Source: Acidobacteriota bacterium
Lineage (GTDB): Bacteria > Acidobacteriota > Blastocatellia > RBC074
DNA length: 64,000 bases
Direction: 5' to 3'
Assembly (NCBI GenBank): GCA_019639255.1
Contig: JAHBSF010000014.1
Location: 24,651-88,650, forward strand
The number at the start of each line of letters is the position of its first letter. Position 1 is the first letter of the stretch. Shown here one piece after another: positions 42,201 to 51,758 of this stretch. Under the pieces are notes generated by a model. The model saw only the letters and a program-made list of their open reading frames with translations, was not told where the DNA came from and searched no databases. Made by a program: the position numbers and the translations under genes.

Positions 42201-45200
42201 ATGATTTCCGATCTTACTTTCTTTACAAATGAACCCGGTAGAAATTTGCGTGACCGTTTTCACGCGATGCTTACCGATCACACGCGATTCTTCGATTGTC
42301 TGGTTGGCTACTTTTACCTCAGCGGGTTTCATCAACTCTGTCCTTCCCTCGAAAAGACCGAAAAGATTCGCATTCTGATTGGGCTGAAAACCAACCAAGC
42401 TGTTTATGATTTGATTCAGGAGGCGAACGGTCAGCGCCGACTCAAGTTTGTTTCCCATACAGAATCGAAGGATCGGTTGCCCCAAGATATCCTCGATGAA
42501 CTCGACAGGTCGGATGACAGCGCGCAGGTGGAAGACGGCATCTCCAGATTCATTGAATGGGTGAAGTCAGGCAAGCTCCAAATCAAGGTTTATCCCTCTG
42601 AAAAGATTCACGCCAAACTCTACATCCTGACTTTTGTTGACGGATTTTTTGAGCGAGGTCATGTCATCACTGGCTCAAGCAATCTTTCGCAATCAGGTTT
42701 GCAAGACAACTTGGAATTCAACGTCGAGTTAAAGAATCGGGCTGATTACGAGTTTTCACTACAGAAATTCAACGAGCTTTGGGCCGACGCGGTCGAGGTT
42801 TCGCCGCTTTACGTCGAGACCATTCAGTCGAAGTCGCCATTCGCGCAATTCCCGCCATATCAACTTTACCTGAAGTTTCTTTACGAATATTTCAAAGCCG
42901 AGTTGAATCAGCCTGACGAACTGGAAGACGCCTGGCTGCCGGGAGGCTTCAAAAAACTCAGGTATCAGGAAGACGCCGTTTTGAGCGCCAGCAAGATTTT
43001 GGAGGAATATGGCGGCGTTTTTCTTTCCGATGTTGTCGGTTTGGGCAAAACATATATGTCAGCGTTGCTGGCGCAGCAGTTAGAAGGGCGCACTCTGGTC
43101 ATTGCTCCGCCAACGCTGATTGATCGTAATAATCCCGGCTCATGGCCAAACGTCTTTGGCGATTTCCGCATTCCCCAGGCCGAGTTCGAATCTATAGGCA
43201 AACTGGACGATTTGCTCCGGTGCGATATCACGAAATTCACCAATGTCTTCATTGACGAAGCGCACCGCTTCCGCACCGAAACGACCGGGACGTATGAGAA
43301 GCTGGCGCAGATTTGCCGAGGCAAACGTGTCATCCTTGTCACGGCCACTCCGCTTAACAATTCGCCGCGCGACATTCTGAGCCAGATCAAGCTCTTCCAG
43401 AACGGCAAAAACAGCACGATCCCTAACCTGCGCAACCTCGAAGCCTTTTTCAATCGCTTGGAGAAGCGGCTCAAAGGATTAGATCGCCAGCGCGACCGCG
43501 AAGAATATTTCCGCGTCGTTCAGGCGAGCGCCCGCGAGATCAGGGAGAGAGCCTTGAAATACCTGATGATCCGCCGCACGCGCAGCGAGATCGCCAATTA
43601 CTATGCGGAGGATTTGGCTGCGCAAGATTTGAAGTTCCCGGAAGTCGCCGACCCGACTCCCTGCTTTTACGAGTTCAGCCCTCAGGAAGACCGCGTCTTC
43701 ACCGAGACTATCGAACTGTTGGTGAGGAAATTCTCTTATGCGCGCTATCGCCCGCTGACCTACTACACCTGCGAACTAAGCGAGAACGAATTGACCGGGC
43801 AGCGAAACTTGGCGCGGTTTATGAAGGTGTTGCTGGTCAAACGCCTTGAAAGCAGTTTTCACGCCTTCCGGTTGACGCTTGACCGATTCATTCATTCCTA
43901 CGAACGATTTATTGCCGCATATCACAACGGCGACGTTTACATCAGCAAACGCTACACGACGCGCCTGTTCGACCTTCTGGAAAACGGCGAACACGAGACC
44001 GTTGAGCGACTGCTCGAAAGCGATCTGGCGCAGCGGTACGACGCCGCGGAATTCAGCGAAGACTTTATCAGGGACCTGGAAAGCGATTTGAAAACTTTGC
44101 GTAAGATTCGGCGGGCGTGGGAGGATATCAAGCGTGATCCGAAGTGGGAGGAGTTGCGCTCCCTGCTGACTGGCGAAGGCCCATGCGCGCAGGGCAAGAT
44201 GATCCTGTTCACCGAATCGAAAGAGACCGCCGAGTATCTGGCCTTGAAGATGGGCGATGAATTGAACGAGGCCGCGCTGATATACACCGGCGGCTCGGAT
44301 AAGGCCGCGCGTGACCTGGTCATTCAGAACTTCGATGCGCGCCACCATAACCCAAGCGACGAACATCGCGTTCTGATCACGACCGAAGTCCTTGCCGAAG
44401 GCGTCAGCCTGCATCGTTCCAGCACGGTCATCAACTATGACATTCCCTGGAATCCGACACGCTTGATTCAGCGCGTCGGGCGTGTCAATCGCGTGGACAC
44501 GTCATTCGACGTGATCCGCACGTTCAATTTCTTCCCCACCGAACAGAGCAATGACCTGCTCAAGTTGAAAGAGGCCGCCGAAGCCAAGATTCAAGCCTTC
44601 ATCGAAATGCTCGGAGCCGATTCGCGCCTGCTGACCGAAGGCGAAGAGATCAAATCGCACGATCTGTTCCAACGGATCAATTCCAAGCAGACGATCACCG
44701 GCGAAGATGAAGAGGAAGTGAGCGAACTGGAATACCTGAAGGTCATTCGCGAAGTTCGCGACCGGGAGCCTGACCTGTTTGAGAAAATCAAACGTTTGCC
44801 GCGAAAGGCTCGCGCCGCGCGGGCGGCGTACGAGCATTCAGGCAACGCCTTGCTCACTTATTTCCGCAAAGGCAGGCTCGAAAAGTTTTTCGTCTCGAAC
44901 GGGGCCGCCGCGCCCACTCGTGAATTGGACTTTCTGGAAGCCGTCAAACTGCTGGAATGCGGGCCGCAGACCGAGGCGTGCGTCATCGGGCGCGATTTTT
45001 ATCAACTGCTCGACCGCAACAAGGAGGCCTTCATCACGGCGACGCTGGAAGAAAGCGCGATCGATGAATTACCTGCTTCCAGCCGCGACCACAGCGCCAA
45101 ACTGCTGCACCGTCTGAAGTCGAAAGACATCCGCCATTTCAAAGGCTTCACCGACGATGACGAAGAGTTCATCCGGCGCGTTGTCCGGCTGCTGGAAGAC

Positions 45201-45392
45201 GGCGCGTTGCCCCGCCCGACGACCAAAAAACTAATGACGGCCTTGCAGAACGAGATCAACCCGTTGAAAATCCTCAGCGTGTTGCGCCGCGACATTCCGG
45301 CCTCTTTCTTCCAGCCGACCCAGGCGGCGCAATCAAATCGCAACAATGCCCCGCGTGAAGTCATCCTTTCCGCTTACCTGATCGGCGAATAG
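42201..45392 (+). CDS. PLD-nuclease / SNF2-type helicase fusion, defence-associated
   Basis: 1063 residues. The N-terminal phospholipase-D-like domain (about 1-210) has one HKD-type motif, H137-x-K139-LY with GSSN161-LS. A SF2/SNF2 helicase core follows: Walker A GLGKT (K283), DEAH at 352-355, VTATPLNNSPRDIL near 385, and motifs V-VI as TTEVLAEGVSLH and QRVGRVNRV (757-765). The last 250 residues are a helical C-terminal domain. Known parallels are helicases of DISARM (DrmD) and type III restriction enzymes, with PLD as the likely nuclease. The methyltransferase gene begins 23 bp downstream. Composition is less GC-rich than the flanks, consistent with transfer. Confidence 0.9.
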   Translation: MISDLTFFTNEPGRNLRDRFHAMLTDHTRFFDCLVGYFYLSGFHQLCPSLEKTEKIRILIGLKTNQAVYDLIQEANGQRRLKFVSHTESKDRLPQDILDELDRSDDSAQVEDGISRFIEWVKSGKLQIKVYPSEKIHAKLYILTFVDGFFERGHVITGSSNLSQSGLQDNLEFNVELKNRADYEFSLQKFNELWADAVEVSPLYVETIQSKSPFAQFPPYQLYLKFLYEYFKAELNQPDELEDAWLPGGFKKLRYQEDAVLSASKILEEYGGVFLSDVVGLGKTYMSALLAQQLEGRTLVIAPPTLIDRNNPGSWPNVFGDFRIPQAEFESIGKLDDLLRCDITKFTNVFIDEAHRFRTETTGTYEKLAQICRGKRVILVTATPLNNSPRDILSQIKLFQNGKNSTIPNLRNLEAFFNRLEKRLKGLDRQRDREEYFRVVQASAREIRERALKYLMIRRTRSEIANYYAEDLAAQDLKFPEVADPTPCFYEFSPQEDRVFTETIELLVRKFSYARYRPLTYYTCELSENELTGQRNLARFMKVLLVKRLESSFHAFRLTLDRFIHSYERFIAAYHNGDVYISKRYTTRLFDLLENGEHETVERLLESDLAQRYDAAEFSEDFIRDLESDLKTLRKIRRAWEDIKRDPKWEELRSLLTGEGPCAQGKMILFTESKETAEYLALKMGDELNEAALIYTGGSDKAARDLVIQNFDARHHNPSDEHRVLITTEVLAEGVSLHRSSTVINYDIPWNPTRLIQRVGRVNRVDTSFDVIRTFNFFPTEQSNDLLKLKEAAEAKIQAFIEMLGADSRLLTEGEEIKSHDLFQRINSKQTITGEDEEEVSELEYLKVIREVRDREPDLFEKIKRLPRKARAARAAYEHSGNALLTYFRKGRLEKFFVSNGAAAPTRELDFLEAVKLLECGPQTEACVIGRDFYQLLDRNKEAFITATLEESAIDELPASSRDHSAKLLHRLKSKDIRHFKGFTDDDEEFIRRVVRLLEDGALPRPTTKKLMTALQNEINPLKILSVLRRDIPASFFQPTQAAQSNRNNAPREVILSAYLIGE

Positions 45393-45415
45393 TTGAATAG
45401 TCCCGTTGAATAATC

Positions 45416-48400
45416 ATGGACAAAAAGCAGGCCATCAACCTTGTCGAGCAAACTTTCCCGCAGCCATTTGAGAAAGAGCAATTTTACCGGTTCGTCACGG
45501 AACTGCTCAATCGCCTCGACGGTTCGCCTGAACGCCAAAGCCGCTGGGCCGGGCAGTTTATCAAGAAGGCTTACCAGGATTACGTCAATCATTACGAGCG
45601 CCTCGGCACTTACACCGATCCCGAAGGCCGCAAACTCGACGTGCTGGTCATTCACCTGAAGAAGGATACGACGCTCGAACACGGGCGCACCCGGTTGCGC
45701 AACTTCGCGGCTGATTACCTTTCGACCGGACACGGCAATGACAAAGACGCCGTGCTGGCGGCTTACGTCTCGCCTGGAGAAGACGACTGGCGGTTCTCGT
45801 TCGTCAAACTCGAATACGCCCTGTTACAGGACGAGGCGGGCAAGGTCAAAGAGCGGAAGGAATTGACGCCCGCGCGCCGTTACTCGTTTCTGGTCGGCTC
45901 GAACGAACGCAGCCACACCGCGCAAAAACAATTCCTGCCGCTACTCGTAAATGATCAGAGCGACCCTCTGCTGAAAGAGATCGAGGAAGCCTTCGATATC
46001 GAGAAGGTTACTAAAGAATTCTTCGGACGATACAGGGAGCTTTTCGAGAAGACCAAAGCCGCTCTCGAAAACCTCATCAAGCATGACGCCAAGGTGCGTG
46101 CGGAGTTCAAAGACAAAGCCATTAATACCGACGATTTCGCCAAGAAACTGTTGGGGCAGATAGTCTTCCTATACTTCCTGCAAAAGAAGGGCTGGTTCGG
46201 CGTCGAACGCGACGCCGCGTGGGGCACTGGCGATAAAAACTATCTGCGCTACCTGTTCGACAATCGCGAGCATCTCGGCAAGCAAGGGGGCAAGGCGAAA
46301 AAACAGGCGGTCAATTTCTTCAACGACATCCTTGAACACCTGTTTTACGAAGCCCTGGCTACCGAGCGCACCAACCATTATTACGGGCGCTTCGATTGCC
46401 GCATCCCATTCCTTAACGGCGGCCTGTTCGAGCCGCTGCAAGGCTATGGATGGGAGAGCGTTGACATCCTGCTGCCCGATGAACTCTTCTCCAATGACGA
46501 GCCGACAAAGGACGGTGACACTGGCACGGGCATCCTGGATATCTTCGACCGTTACAACTTCACGGTCAACGAGGCTGAGCCGCTCGAAACCGAGGTCGCG
46601 GTTGATCCGGAAATGCTCGGTAAGGTGTTTGAAAACCTGCTGCCCGAAAACCTGCGGTACAAAAGCGGGACGTATTACACGCCGCGCGTCATCGTCAATT
46701 ACCTTTGCCAGCAGAGCCTCATCAATTACCTCGCCTCGCGTCTTGAAGGCAAAGTCAGCCGCGATGACATCGAAACCTTCATTACACGCGGCGAAGTACT
46801 GCGCGAATTCGAGGCGAATCAACGCAAAAACGAAGAGAACCGCTTGCCTGAAGCGGTGCGCAAATACTCCAAAGCGATTGACCGCCCCCTATCCGAGATC
46901 ACCGTCTGCGACCCAGCCATCGGTTCGGGGGCGTTTCCGGTCGGGATGATGCAGGAGATCGTCAAGGCGCGGTTGACGCTGACCTTTGTCGAAGGAATGC
47001 CTGCCTATACGGCTTACGATCTGAAACGCCACGCGATAGAAAATTCTCTTTACGGCGTGGACGTTGATCCGGGCGCAATTGAAATTGCTCGCTTGCGCTT
47101 GTGGCTCTCGCTGGTCGTGGACGAAGATGATTTCAAACGGATTCAACCGCTCCCGAACCTCGATTACAAAATCATGCAGGGCAACTCGCTGCTCGAAGAG
47201 TTCGAGGGCGTGCGGTTGTTTGACGACAGCCTGCTCGACGGATCGGGCGAGACGGAAGCGCAAATCACGGCGCTCCAGGAAGAGATCATACGCAAACAAC
47301 AGCAGATGCTCCAACTGCATGCGCGCGGAAATCGCGCCGATCAATTGAAGAAGCAGTTCAGCAAGGAGATCGAACAGCTTCAGCGGCAAGTGAAAGCATT
47401 GCGGAAACCGCGCAACGAAGATGCAGCCGGGCATCTCTTCGACGACCCGCGGCGCGAATCACGCGAGAAGCTACGGCAGCTTAAGGAATTGCACCAGGCT
47501 TTCTTCGAGACCACATCGCGCGATAACAAAGGACAACTGCGCGCGAGGCTGGAAAATCTGGAATGGGAGTTTATGGAGGCGACGCTGCGAGAGCAGCGAA
47601 AGACCTCTGCATTAGCCGACCTGCAGCAATTCCGTCGCTCCAACCGTAAGCCGTTCTTCCTCTGGAAGCTCCATTTTGTCGAGGTTTTTCAAGACAAGGG
47701 TGGGTTCGATGTCGTCATCGGCAATCCGCCCTACATTCGCATTCAAGAGATTCAGAAGTCCGCGCCTGAAACAGTTGATTATTACAAGCGGCGGTATGCG
47801 GCGGCTGGCAAGGGCAATTACGACCTCTACGTCATTTTCGTCGAACGCGGATTGAGCCTGCTCGGCAATAACGGCTTTCTCAGTTACATACTGCCGCACA
47901 AATTCTTCAACGCGCAGTACGGCGCGCCGCTCCGCAAGCTGATCGCTGACGGCCGTCACCTACAACACGTCGTGCATTTCGGCGATCAGCAAATTTTCGC
48001 TGCTGCAACGACCTATACCTGCCTGTTGTTTCTGAGTAAACAGCCTGCCACGCAGTGCCGGTTTGTGAGAGTAAAAGATTTTGATGTATGGAGCAGAACG
48101 AGGACGGGGCAGGAAGGCGAGATTGCAAGCGAGCGTATCAATAGCGATGAGTGGAATTTCGCAGTCGGCAATGACGCGGCGCTGTTCGAGAAGTTGAGTC
48201 GAATGACTACGAGATTGGATGATATTGCGGAGAGAATGGCTCAGGGCATCCGAACCAGCGCCAATGAGATTTATGTGCTGGATGTTGTGAAGAGGAAGGG
48301 AGAATTGATCACCGCTTACTCTCAGGCGCTGGAACGTGAAGTGGTACTAGAACGTGAGGCTGTATCGCTTTTCTTGCAAGGGCGCGAGATCAAACCATTT

Positions 48401-49240
48401 CAGATTCTGCCTTCGGGCAAGATTGTCATTATCCCGTACCGTACTGATGAGGACGCAACGGTGCTCATCAAAGAACAGGAATTGAAAAGAAGCCTCCCAA
48501 ATACATTTGCCTATCTTTCTGAGAACAAATCTCACTTGCAAAGGCGAGAGAACGGAAAGATGAAAGGCTCTAACTGGTATGGGTTCGTGTATCCGAAGAA
48601 TATTGAGGTGATGAAGCACAGCAAAATTCTTGTCCCTGACATTGCGGATCGAGCTTCGTTTGCGCTTGACGAAGGAGGGCGATATGCCTTTACCAGTGGG
48701 TACGGCATTACACTGAAAAACGCTGTTGCAGAGTCGGCAAAATACATTCTCGGTTTGCTCAATAGCAAACTGCTCGACTTTTACTGGCAGAAAATCAGCA
48801 CGCCGTTGCGCGGAGGCTTCTTTCGCTACTTCACACAATTCATCAAGCAGTTGCCTATCCGCACGATCAACTTCTCCGACTCTACCGAAGTGAAGCGCCA
48901 TCAGCTAGTGGTGACGCTGGTTGACTACCTCCTTTTTCTGAAGGCCAATATCTCCGCAGACGAATCACGCGACCATCTGATGGTCAGTTACTTCGAGCAA
49001 TTGATTGACGCATTGGTCTACGAATTATACTTGCCGGACGAAATTCACACGGCAGGCAAGCAGTTCTTCGCGCCGCTGATTGCCGAGCGACTGCCCGCGC
49101 CGGATGAGATCAAAGGCGACAAGCTGACGGCGCTCAGGCAAATCTTCGAGCGGCTTTACGACCGGAATCACACAATCCGCCAAAACATCTTCTTTCTGGA
49201 CACAATAGAGAGCGTGCGCATCATCGAAGGCAGGGCCTGA
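45416..49240 (+). CDS. Eco57I-type adenine-specific DNA methyltransferase (large, RM-like)
   Basis: 1274 residues. Gamma-class N6-adenine methyltransferase order: SAM motif I D499-PAIGSGAF and catalytic N770-PPY in FDVVIGNPPYIRIQ. A charged coiled coil (about 620-700, EEIIRKQQQMLQLHARG) separates them. A TaqI/Eco57I-like target-recognition region follows (DIAERMAQGIRTSANEIYVL, LGLLNSKLLDFYWQK). The first 250 residues form an extra domain with KLDVLVIHLKK that might be a decayed PD-(D/E)xK nuclease, but an ExK triad is not clear. Likely marks host DNA and cooperates with the upstream PLD-helicase. Relatives: type IIG/ISP enzymes, DrmMI, PglX. Confidence 0.92.
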   Translation: MDKKQAINLVEQTFPQPFEKEQFYRFVTELLNRLDGSPERQSRWAGQFIKKAYQDYVNHYERLGTYTDPEGRKLDVLVIHLKKDTTLEHGRTRLRNFAADYLSTGHGNDKDAVLAAYVSPGEDDWRFSFVKLEYALLQDEAGKVKERKELTPARRYSFLVGSNERSHTAQKQFLPLLVNDQSDPLLKEIEEAFDIEKVTKEFFGRYRELFEKTKAALENLIKHDAKVRAEFKDKAINTDDFAKKLLGQIVFLYFLQKKGWFGVERDAAWGTGDKNYLRYLFDNREHLGKQGGKAKKQAVNFFNDILEHLFYEALATERTNHYYGRFDCRIPFLNGGLFEPLQGYGWESVDILLPDELFSNDEPTKDGDTGTGILDIFDRYNFTVNEAEPLETEVAVDPEMLGKVFENLLPENLRYKSGTYYTPRVIVNYLCQQSLINYLASRLEGKVSRDDIETFITRGEVLREFEANQRKNEENRLPEAVRKYSKAIDRPLSEITVCDPAIGSGAFPVGMMQEIVKARLTLTFVEGMPAYTAYDLKRHAIENSLYGVDVDPGAIEIARLRLWLSLVVDEDDFKRIQPLPNLDYKIMQGNSLLEEFEGVRLFDDSLLDGSGETEAQITALQEEIIRKQQQMLQLHARGNRADQLKKQFSKEIEQLQRQVKALRKPRNEDAAGHLFDDPRRESREKLRQLKELHQAFFETTSRDNKGQLRARLENLEWEFMEATLREQRKTSALADLQQFRRSNRKPFFLWKLHFVEVFQDKGGFDVVIGNPPYIRIQEIQKSAPETVDYYKRRYAAAGKGNYDLYVIFVERGLSLLGNNGFLSYILPHKFFNAQYGAPLRKLIADGRHLQHVVHFGDQQIFAAATTYTCLLFLSKQPATQCRFVRVKDFDVWSRTRTGQEGEIASERINSDEWNFAVGNDAALFEKLSRMTTRLDDIAERMAQGIRTSANEIYVLDVVKRKGELITAYSQALEREVVLEREAVSLFLQGREIKPFQILPSGKIVIIPYRTDEDATVLIKEQELKRSLPNTFAYLSENKSHLQRRENGKMKGSNWYGFVYPKNIEVMKHSKILVPDIADRASFALDEGGRYAFTSGYGITLKNAVAESAKYILGLLNSKLLDFYWQKISTPLRGGFFRYFTQFIKQLPIRTINFSDSTEVKRHQLVVTLVDYLLFLKANISADESRDHLMVSYFEQLIDALVYELYLPDEIHTAGKQFFAPLIAERLPAPDEIKGDKLTALRQIFERLYDRNHTIRQNIFFLDTIESVRIIEGRA

Positions 49241-49327
49241 CCTCAAACGGCGGCCTGGCAGAGGGCGGGGAGTTGTAATTGAAGGCGCAGTGTGATCTGC
49301 GTAGAATGAGACTCGCAGGTGGATATT

Positions 49328-49591
49328 ATGACGCATACGCTAACGATCGAATATCAGGATGATCTTTTGTTCCGGCTTGGAGTCAGCCCCGAGCAATTTT
49401 CTGCAGAAGCACGCCTTCTGCTGGCGGCGAAGTTGTACGAATTGGGACGCCTCTCTTCTGGTGAAGCAGCACGGCTGGCGGGTAAGAATCGCGTGGAGTT
49501 TCTGTTCGCCCTGACGCAGATTGGCGCGCCGATGAGCAATCTGCGGGCGGAAGACGCGGATGCCGAACTCGGATTCGCTTTGAATGAGTGA
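49328..49591 (+). CDS. UPF0175-family antitoxin
   Basis: ATG at 49328 is preferred over a GTG at 49319 because AGGTGG lies just upstream. 87 residues with the UPF0175 pattern: AEARLLLAAKLYELGRLSSGEAARLAGKNRVEFL, a small helix-turn-helix-like DNA-binding protein. It precedes and overlaps a DUF3368 PIN-like toxin, the standard partner. It probably represses its own operon and neutralises the toxin. It sits between the methyltransferase and the AAA ATPase of the island. Confidence 0.92.
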   Translation: MTHTLTIEYQDDLLFRLGVSPEQFSAEARLLLAAKLYELGRLSSGEAARLAGKNRVEFLFALTQIGAPMSNLRAEDADAELGFALNE

Positions 49592-50060
49592 AAGAATCGC
49601 TATCAATACCAGCCCACTGATTGCGTTTGGGAAGATGCAGGCGCTCGATATCATCGCGCAATTGCCTTACGAATTTATCAGCCCGGCGCAAGTTGAGGCG
49701 GAAATTATGAATGGTGCGTCGCTGGGCTATCCGGTCGCCTTGCCCGGCTGGGTAAATGTTCTGTCGCTGCAGTCTCCGCTAACCCCCGTCGCGTCGTTAG
49801 CTCTGGATGACGGGGAGGCTGCGGTTATCCAATTGGCGCTGGAGCAGCGACTCACTCGAGTTTGCATTGACGAATTGAAAGGGCGCCGCGCCGCGTTGAG
49901 CGTCGGCCTGCAGGTTGTCGGTTCACTCGGTCTGTTGGGAAGAGCAAAAACCAAAGGGCTGATTTCGGCCGCGCGCCCATTTATCGAGCAGGCCCAGCAA
50001 GGCGGCATTTACTACGACGCAAACCTCATCTCTACGTTTTTGCAGTCTCTTGGCGAGTAA
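49584..50060 (+). CDS. DUF3368 PIN-like toxin
   Basis: 158 residues, overlapping the antitoxin gene by 8 bp. PIN-fold features: NTSPLIAFGKM at the N-terminus, DDGEAAVIQLA (acidic cluster) near residue 75 and CIDELKGRRAA near 95, with GSLGLLGRAKTKGLI after, the DUF3368 signature. Predicted VapC-like RNase. Placing a toxin module inside a defence operon could act as an addiction device or as an abortive-infection arm. Confidence 0.92.
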   Translation: MSERIAINTSPLIAFGKMQALDIIAQLPYEFISPAQVEAEIMNGASLGYPVALPGWVNVLSLQSPLTPVASLALDDGEAAVIQLALEQRLTRVCIDELKGRRAALSVGLQVVGSLGLLGRAKTKGLISAARPFIEQAQQGGIYYDANLISTFLQSLGE

Positions 50061-50118
50061 ACTTCGCGCCAGTTCGCGGCCCTCGCGCCACAATCAACAA
50101 CGGCCCCCCAGTCAACGC

Positions 50119-51561
50119 ATGCGGATCACAAAGATTGAGATCAAAAACTTTCGCGCTTTCAAAGGCCTCCCCTTGAAGATCAATCTGAACAAGACGGGGA
50201 AGAACCTGCTGGTTTATGGTGAAAATGGCAGCGGCAAATCCTCGCTCTTCTTCGCGATCAAAGACTTCATGGAATGCGCAGTGAGGAAGAACGACATCAC
50301 CCAATTTCCGTTTCGCAATATCTTCTGCGGCACGGATGGCGGCTACATCAAGATTCACTTTACCGATCCGAATGCGACGCGAAAAAACTCAACCCGGCCT
50401 TACGAATGGTCAGCAGCGAAAAACGAAACCAGTGAGCAGTTGATCCTGGAGGTTAACAAGACCAAAGGCTTCATTGATTACAAGGCGTTGCTGGCGACAT
50501 ATTTCCTGCAACAGGACACGCCAACCGTCAACATTTTCGACCTGCTGCTCGAAAGCATCCTTTATCACGCCGAAAACGACCTCAATCGCCGCCCGTTTGG
50601 CGAGGAGTGGCAGGATATCGAAAAGGCGCTGGCCAACCTCAACAAACGCTCGCCGAAACAGAAAGAAGCGCTGATTGACAAGATCAAAACATTTAACAAG
50701 GGTCTGCGCGTCAAGCTGGAAGAGTTGCAGGGCAAGGCGCAAGAGATTTTGAACTGGTTCGGCTATCAGCTAGAGATCGAGTTGCATTTCGGCGGCGTCG
50801 AACTCGATTCCCAGAAGTGGGTAATAGAAAAACGGATCGCCGGATTGAAGGTCAAGTTTTTCAACCAACCGCGCGAAGACCATCACCGCTTTCTCAACGA
50901 AGCCAGGCTATCGGCGATAGCGATTTCGGTCTTCTTTGCGGCCCTGCTGCTGCAACCAGCCAGCCGCTTGCGCATACTCGCGCTCGACGACGTGCTGATC
51001 GGGCTGGATATGTCGAACCGGCTGCCCGTGTTGGACATTCTCGAAAACCATTTCGCTGAGTATCAGATTTTCTTTTTCACCTACGATAAGCCCTGGTATG
51101 ACATCGTCCGTCAGCGCGTAGGCGAGCAGGATTGGCGGCACGTCGAGTTCTATTCAGCCAGGACCGACGAACACGATCTGCCCATTTACGCCGATGACAA
51201 AAAGTATCTCGACAAGGCCAAGGAGCATCTTGGCGAGAACGATTACAAAGCCGCCGTGATCTACCTGCGAACCCACTTCGAGCAAGTCATCAAAGATTTT
51301 TGCAACAAGAAGGCGCTGAAGGTAAAGTATAAACATAACGCGAAAGAGATCCAGGGCAAAGATTTCTGGGAAGCGGTGAAAGGGTACGAAGTAAAGAACC
51401 GGCCGTTCCTCGATTCTGCGCTGGTCACTCGCGTCGAGTTATTCCGATCCATCGTTCTCAATCCGATTAGCCACGCCTCGATCACAAACACATTCAGAAA
51501 AGAGATTGAGGATTCAATCAAGGCCATCGAGGAGTTAGAAAACGAGTTGAAGAAGCCCTGA
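50119..51561 (+). CDS. AAA/RecF-like ATPase of the island
   Basis: ATG at 50119 (MRITKIEIKNFRAFKGL) is the natural start of a RecF/SMC-type ATPase; a TTG 69 bp upstream would overlap the toxin gene. 480 residues: Walker A GENGSGKSS (K40), a helical middle without a long coiled coil, then LALDDVLIGLD (D290, D291) as Walker B and D-loop, and TYD where many relatives have THD. The last 100 residues (YLRTHFEQVIKDFCNKKALK, SIVLNPISHASITN) look like a separate helical domain reminiscent of HEPN/DUF4145-type modules; this is inference. Similar ATPases belong to Septu (PtuA) and RloC-type defence, but no HNH partner is adjacent. Confidence 0.85.
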   Translation: MRITKIEIKNFRAFKGLPLKINLNKTGKNLLVYGENGSGKSSLFFAIKDFMECAVRKNDITQFPFRNIFCGTDGGYIKIHFTDPNATRKNSTRPYEWSAAKNETSEQLILEVNKTKGFIDYKALLATYFLQQDTPTVNIFDLLLESILYHAENDLNRRPFGEEWQDIEKALANLNKRSPKQKEALIDKIKTFNKGLRVKLEELQGKAQEILNWFGYQLEIELHFGGVELDSQKWVIEKRIAGLKVKFFNQPREDHHRFLNEARLSAIAISVFFAALLLQPASRLRILALDDVLIGLDMSNRLPVLDILENHFAEYQIFFFTYDKPWYDIVRQRVGEQDWRHVEFYSARTDEHDLPIYADDKKYLDKAKEHLGENDYKAAVIYLRTHFEQVIKDFCNKKALKVKYKHNAKEIQGKDFWEAVKGYEVKNRPFLDSALVTRVELFRSIVLNPISHASITNTFRKEIEDSIKAIEELENELKKP

Positions 51562-51576
51562 TAGGAGCGTGTGCCG

Positions 51577-51725
51577 GCCTAAATCAGACCACAGAGAATT
51601 GGTACAGAGCGCGAGACAGCAAGAGAGATAACGCAACATTCGAAATGTAACGAAAATTATCGAAAAGTTGAATATTGTTGAATATTTCCGTATGTTCCGT
51701 CTTTTTTCGTTTGTTCCGTTATCTC
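51577..51725. repeat. Right flank of island: palindrome copy plus shared leader
   Basis: Shares with 41747-41862 the leader (CTAAA..., ATTGGTACAGAGCGCGAGAC) and the element AGAGATAACG...ACGAAAATTATCGAAAAGTTG. The right arm is complete here (CGTTTGTTCCGTTATCTC). A 10-bp duplication TTGAATATTG/TTGAATATTT is seen in the core. Confidence 0.87.
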
Positions 51726-51758
51726 CTTTCTATCTACAGTCGAGCAAGCGGATCGCAC

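Noticed and set aside
42201..51561. Complete DISARM or BREX system
   Set aside because: DrmA, DrmB, PglZ, BrxC and BrxL-like genes are not present; only the helicase and methyltransferase are comparable.
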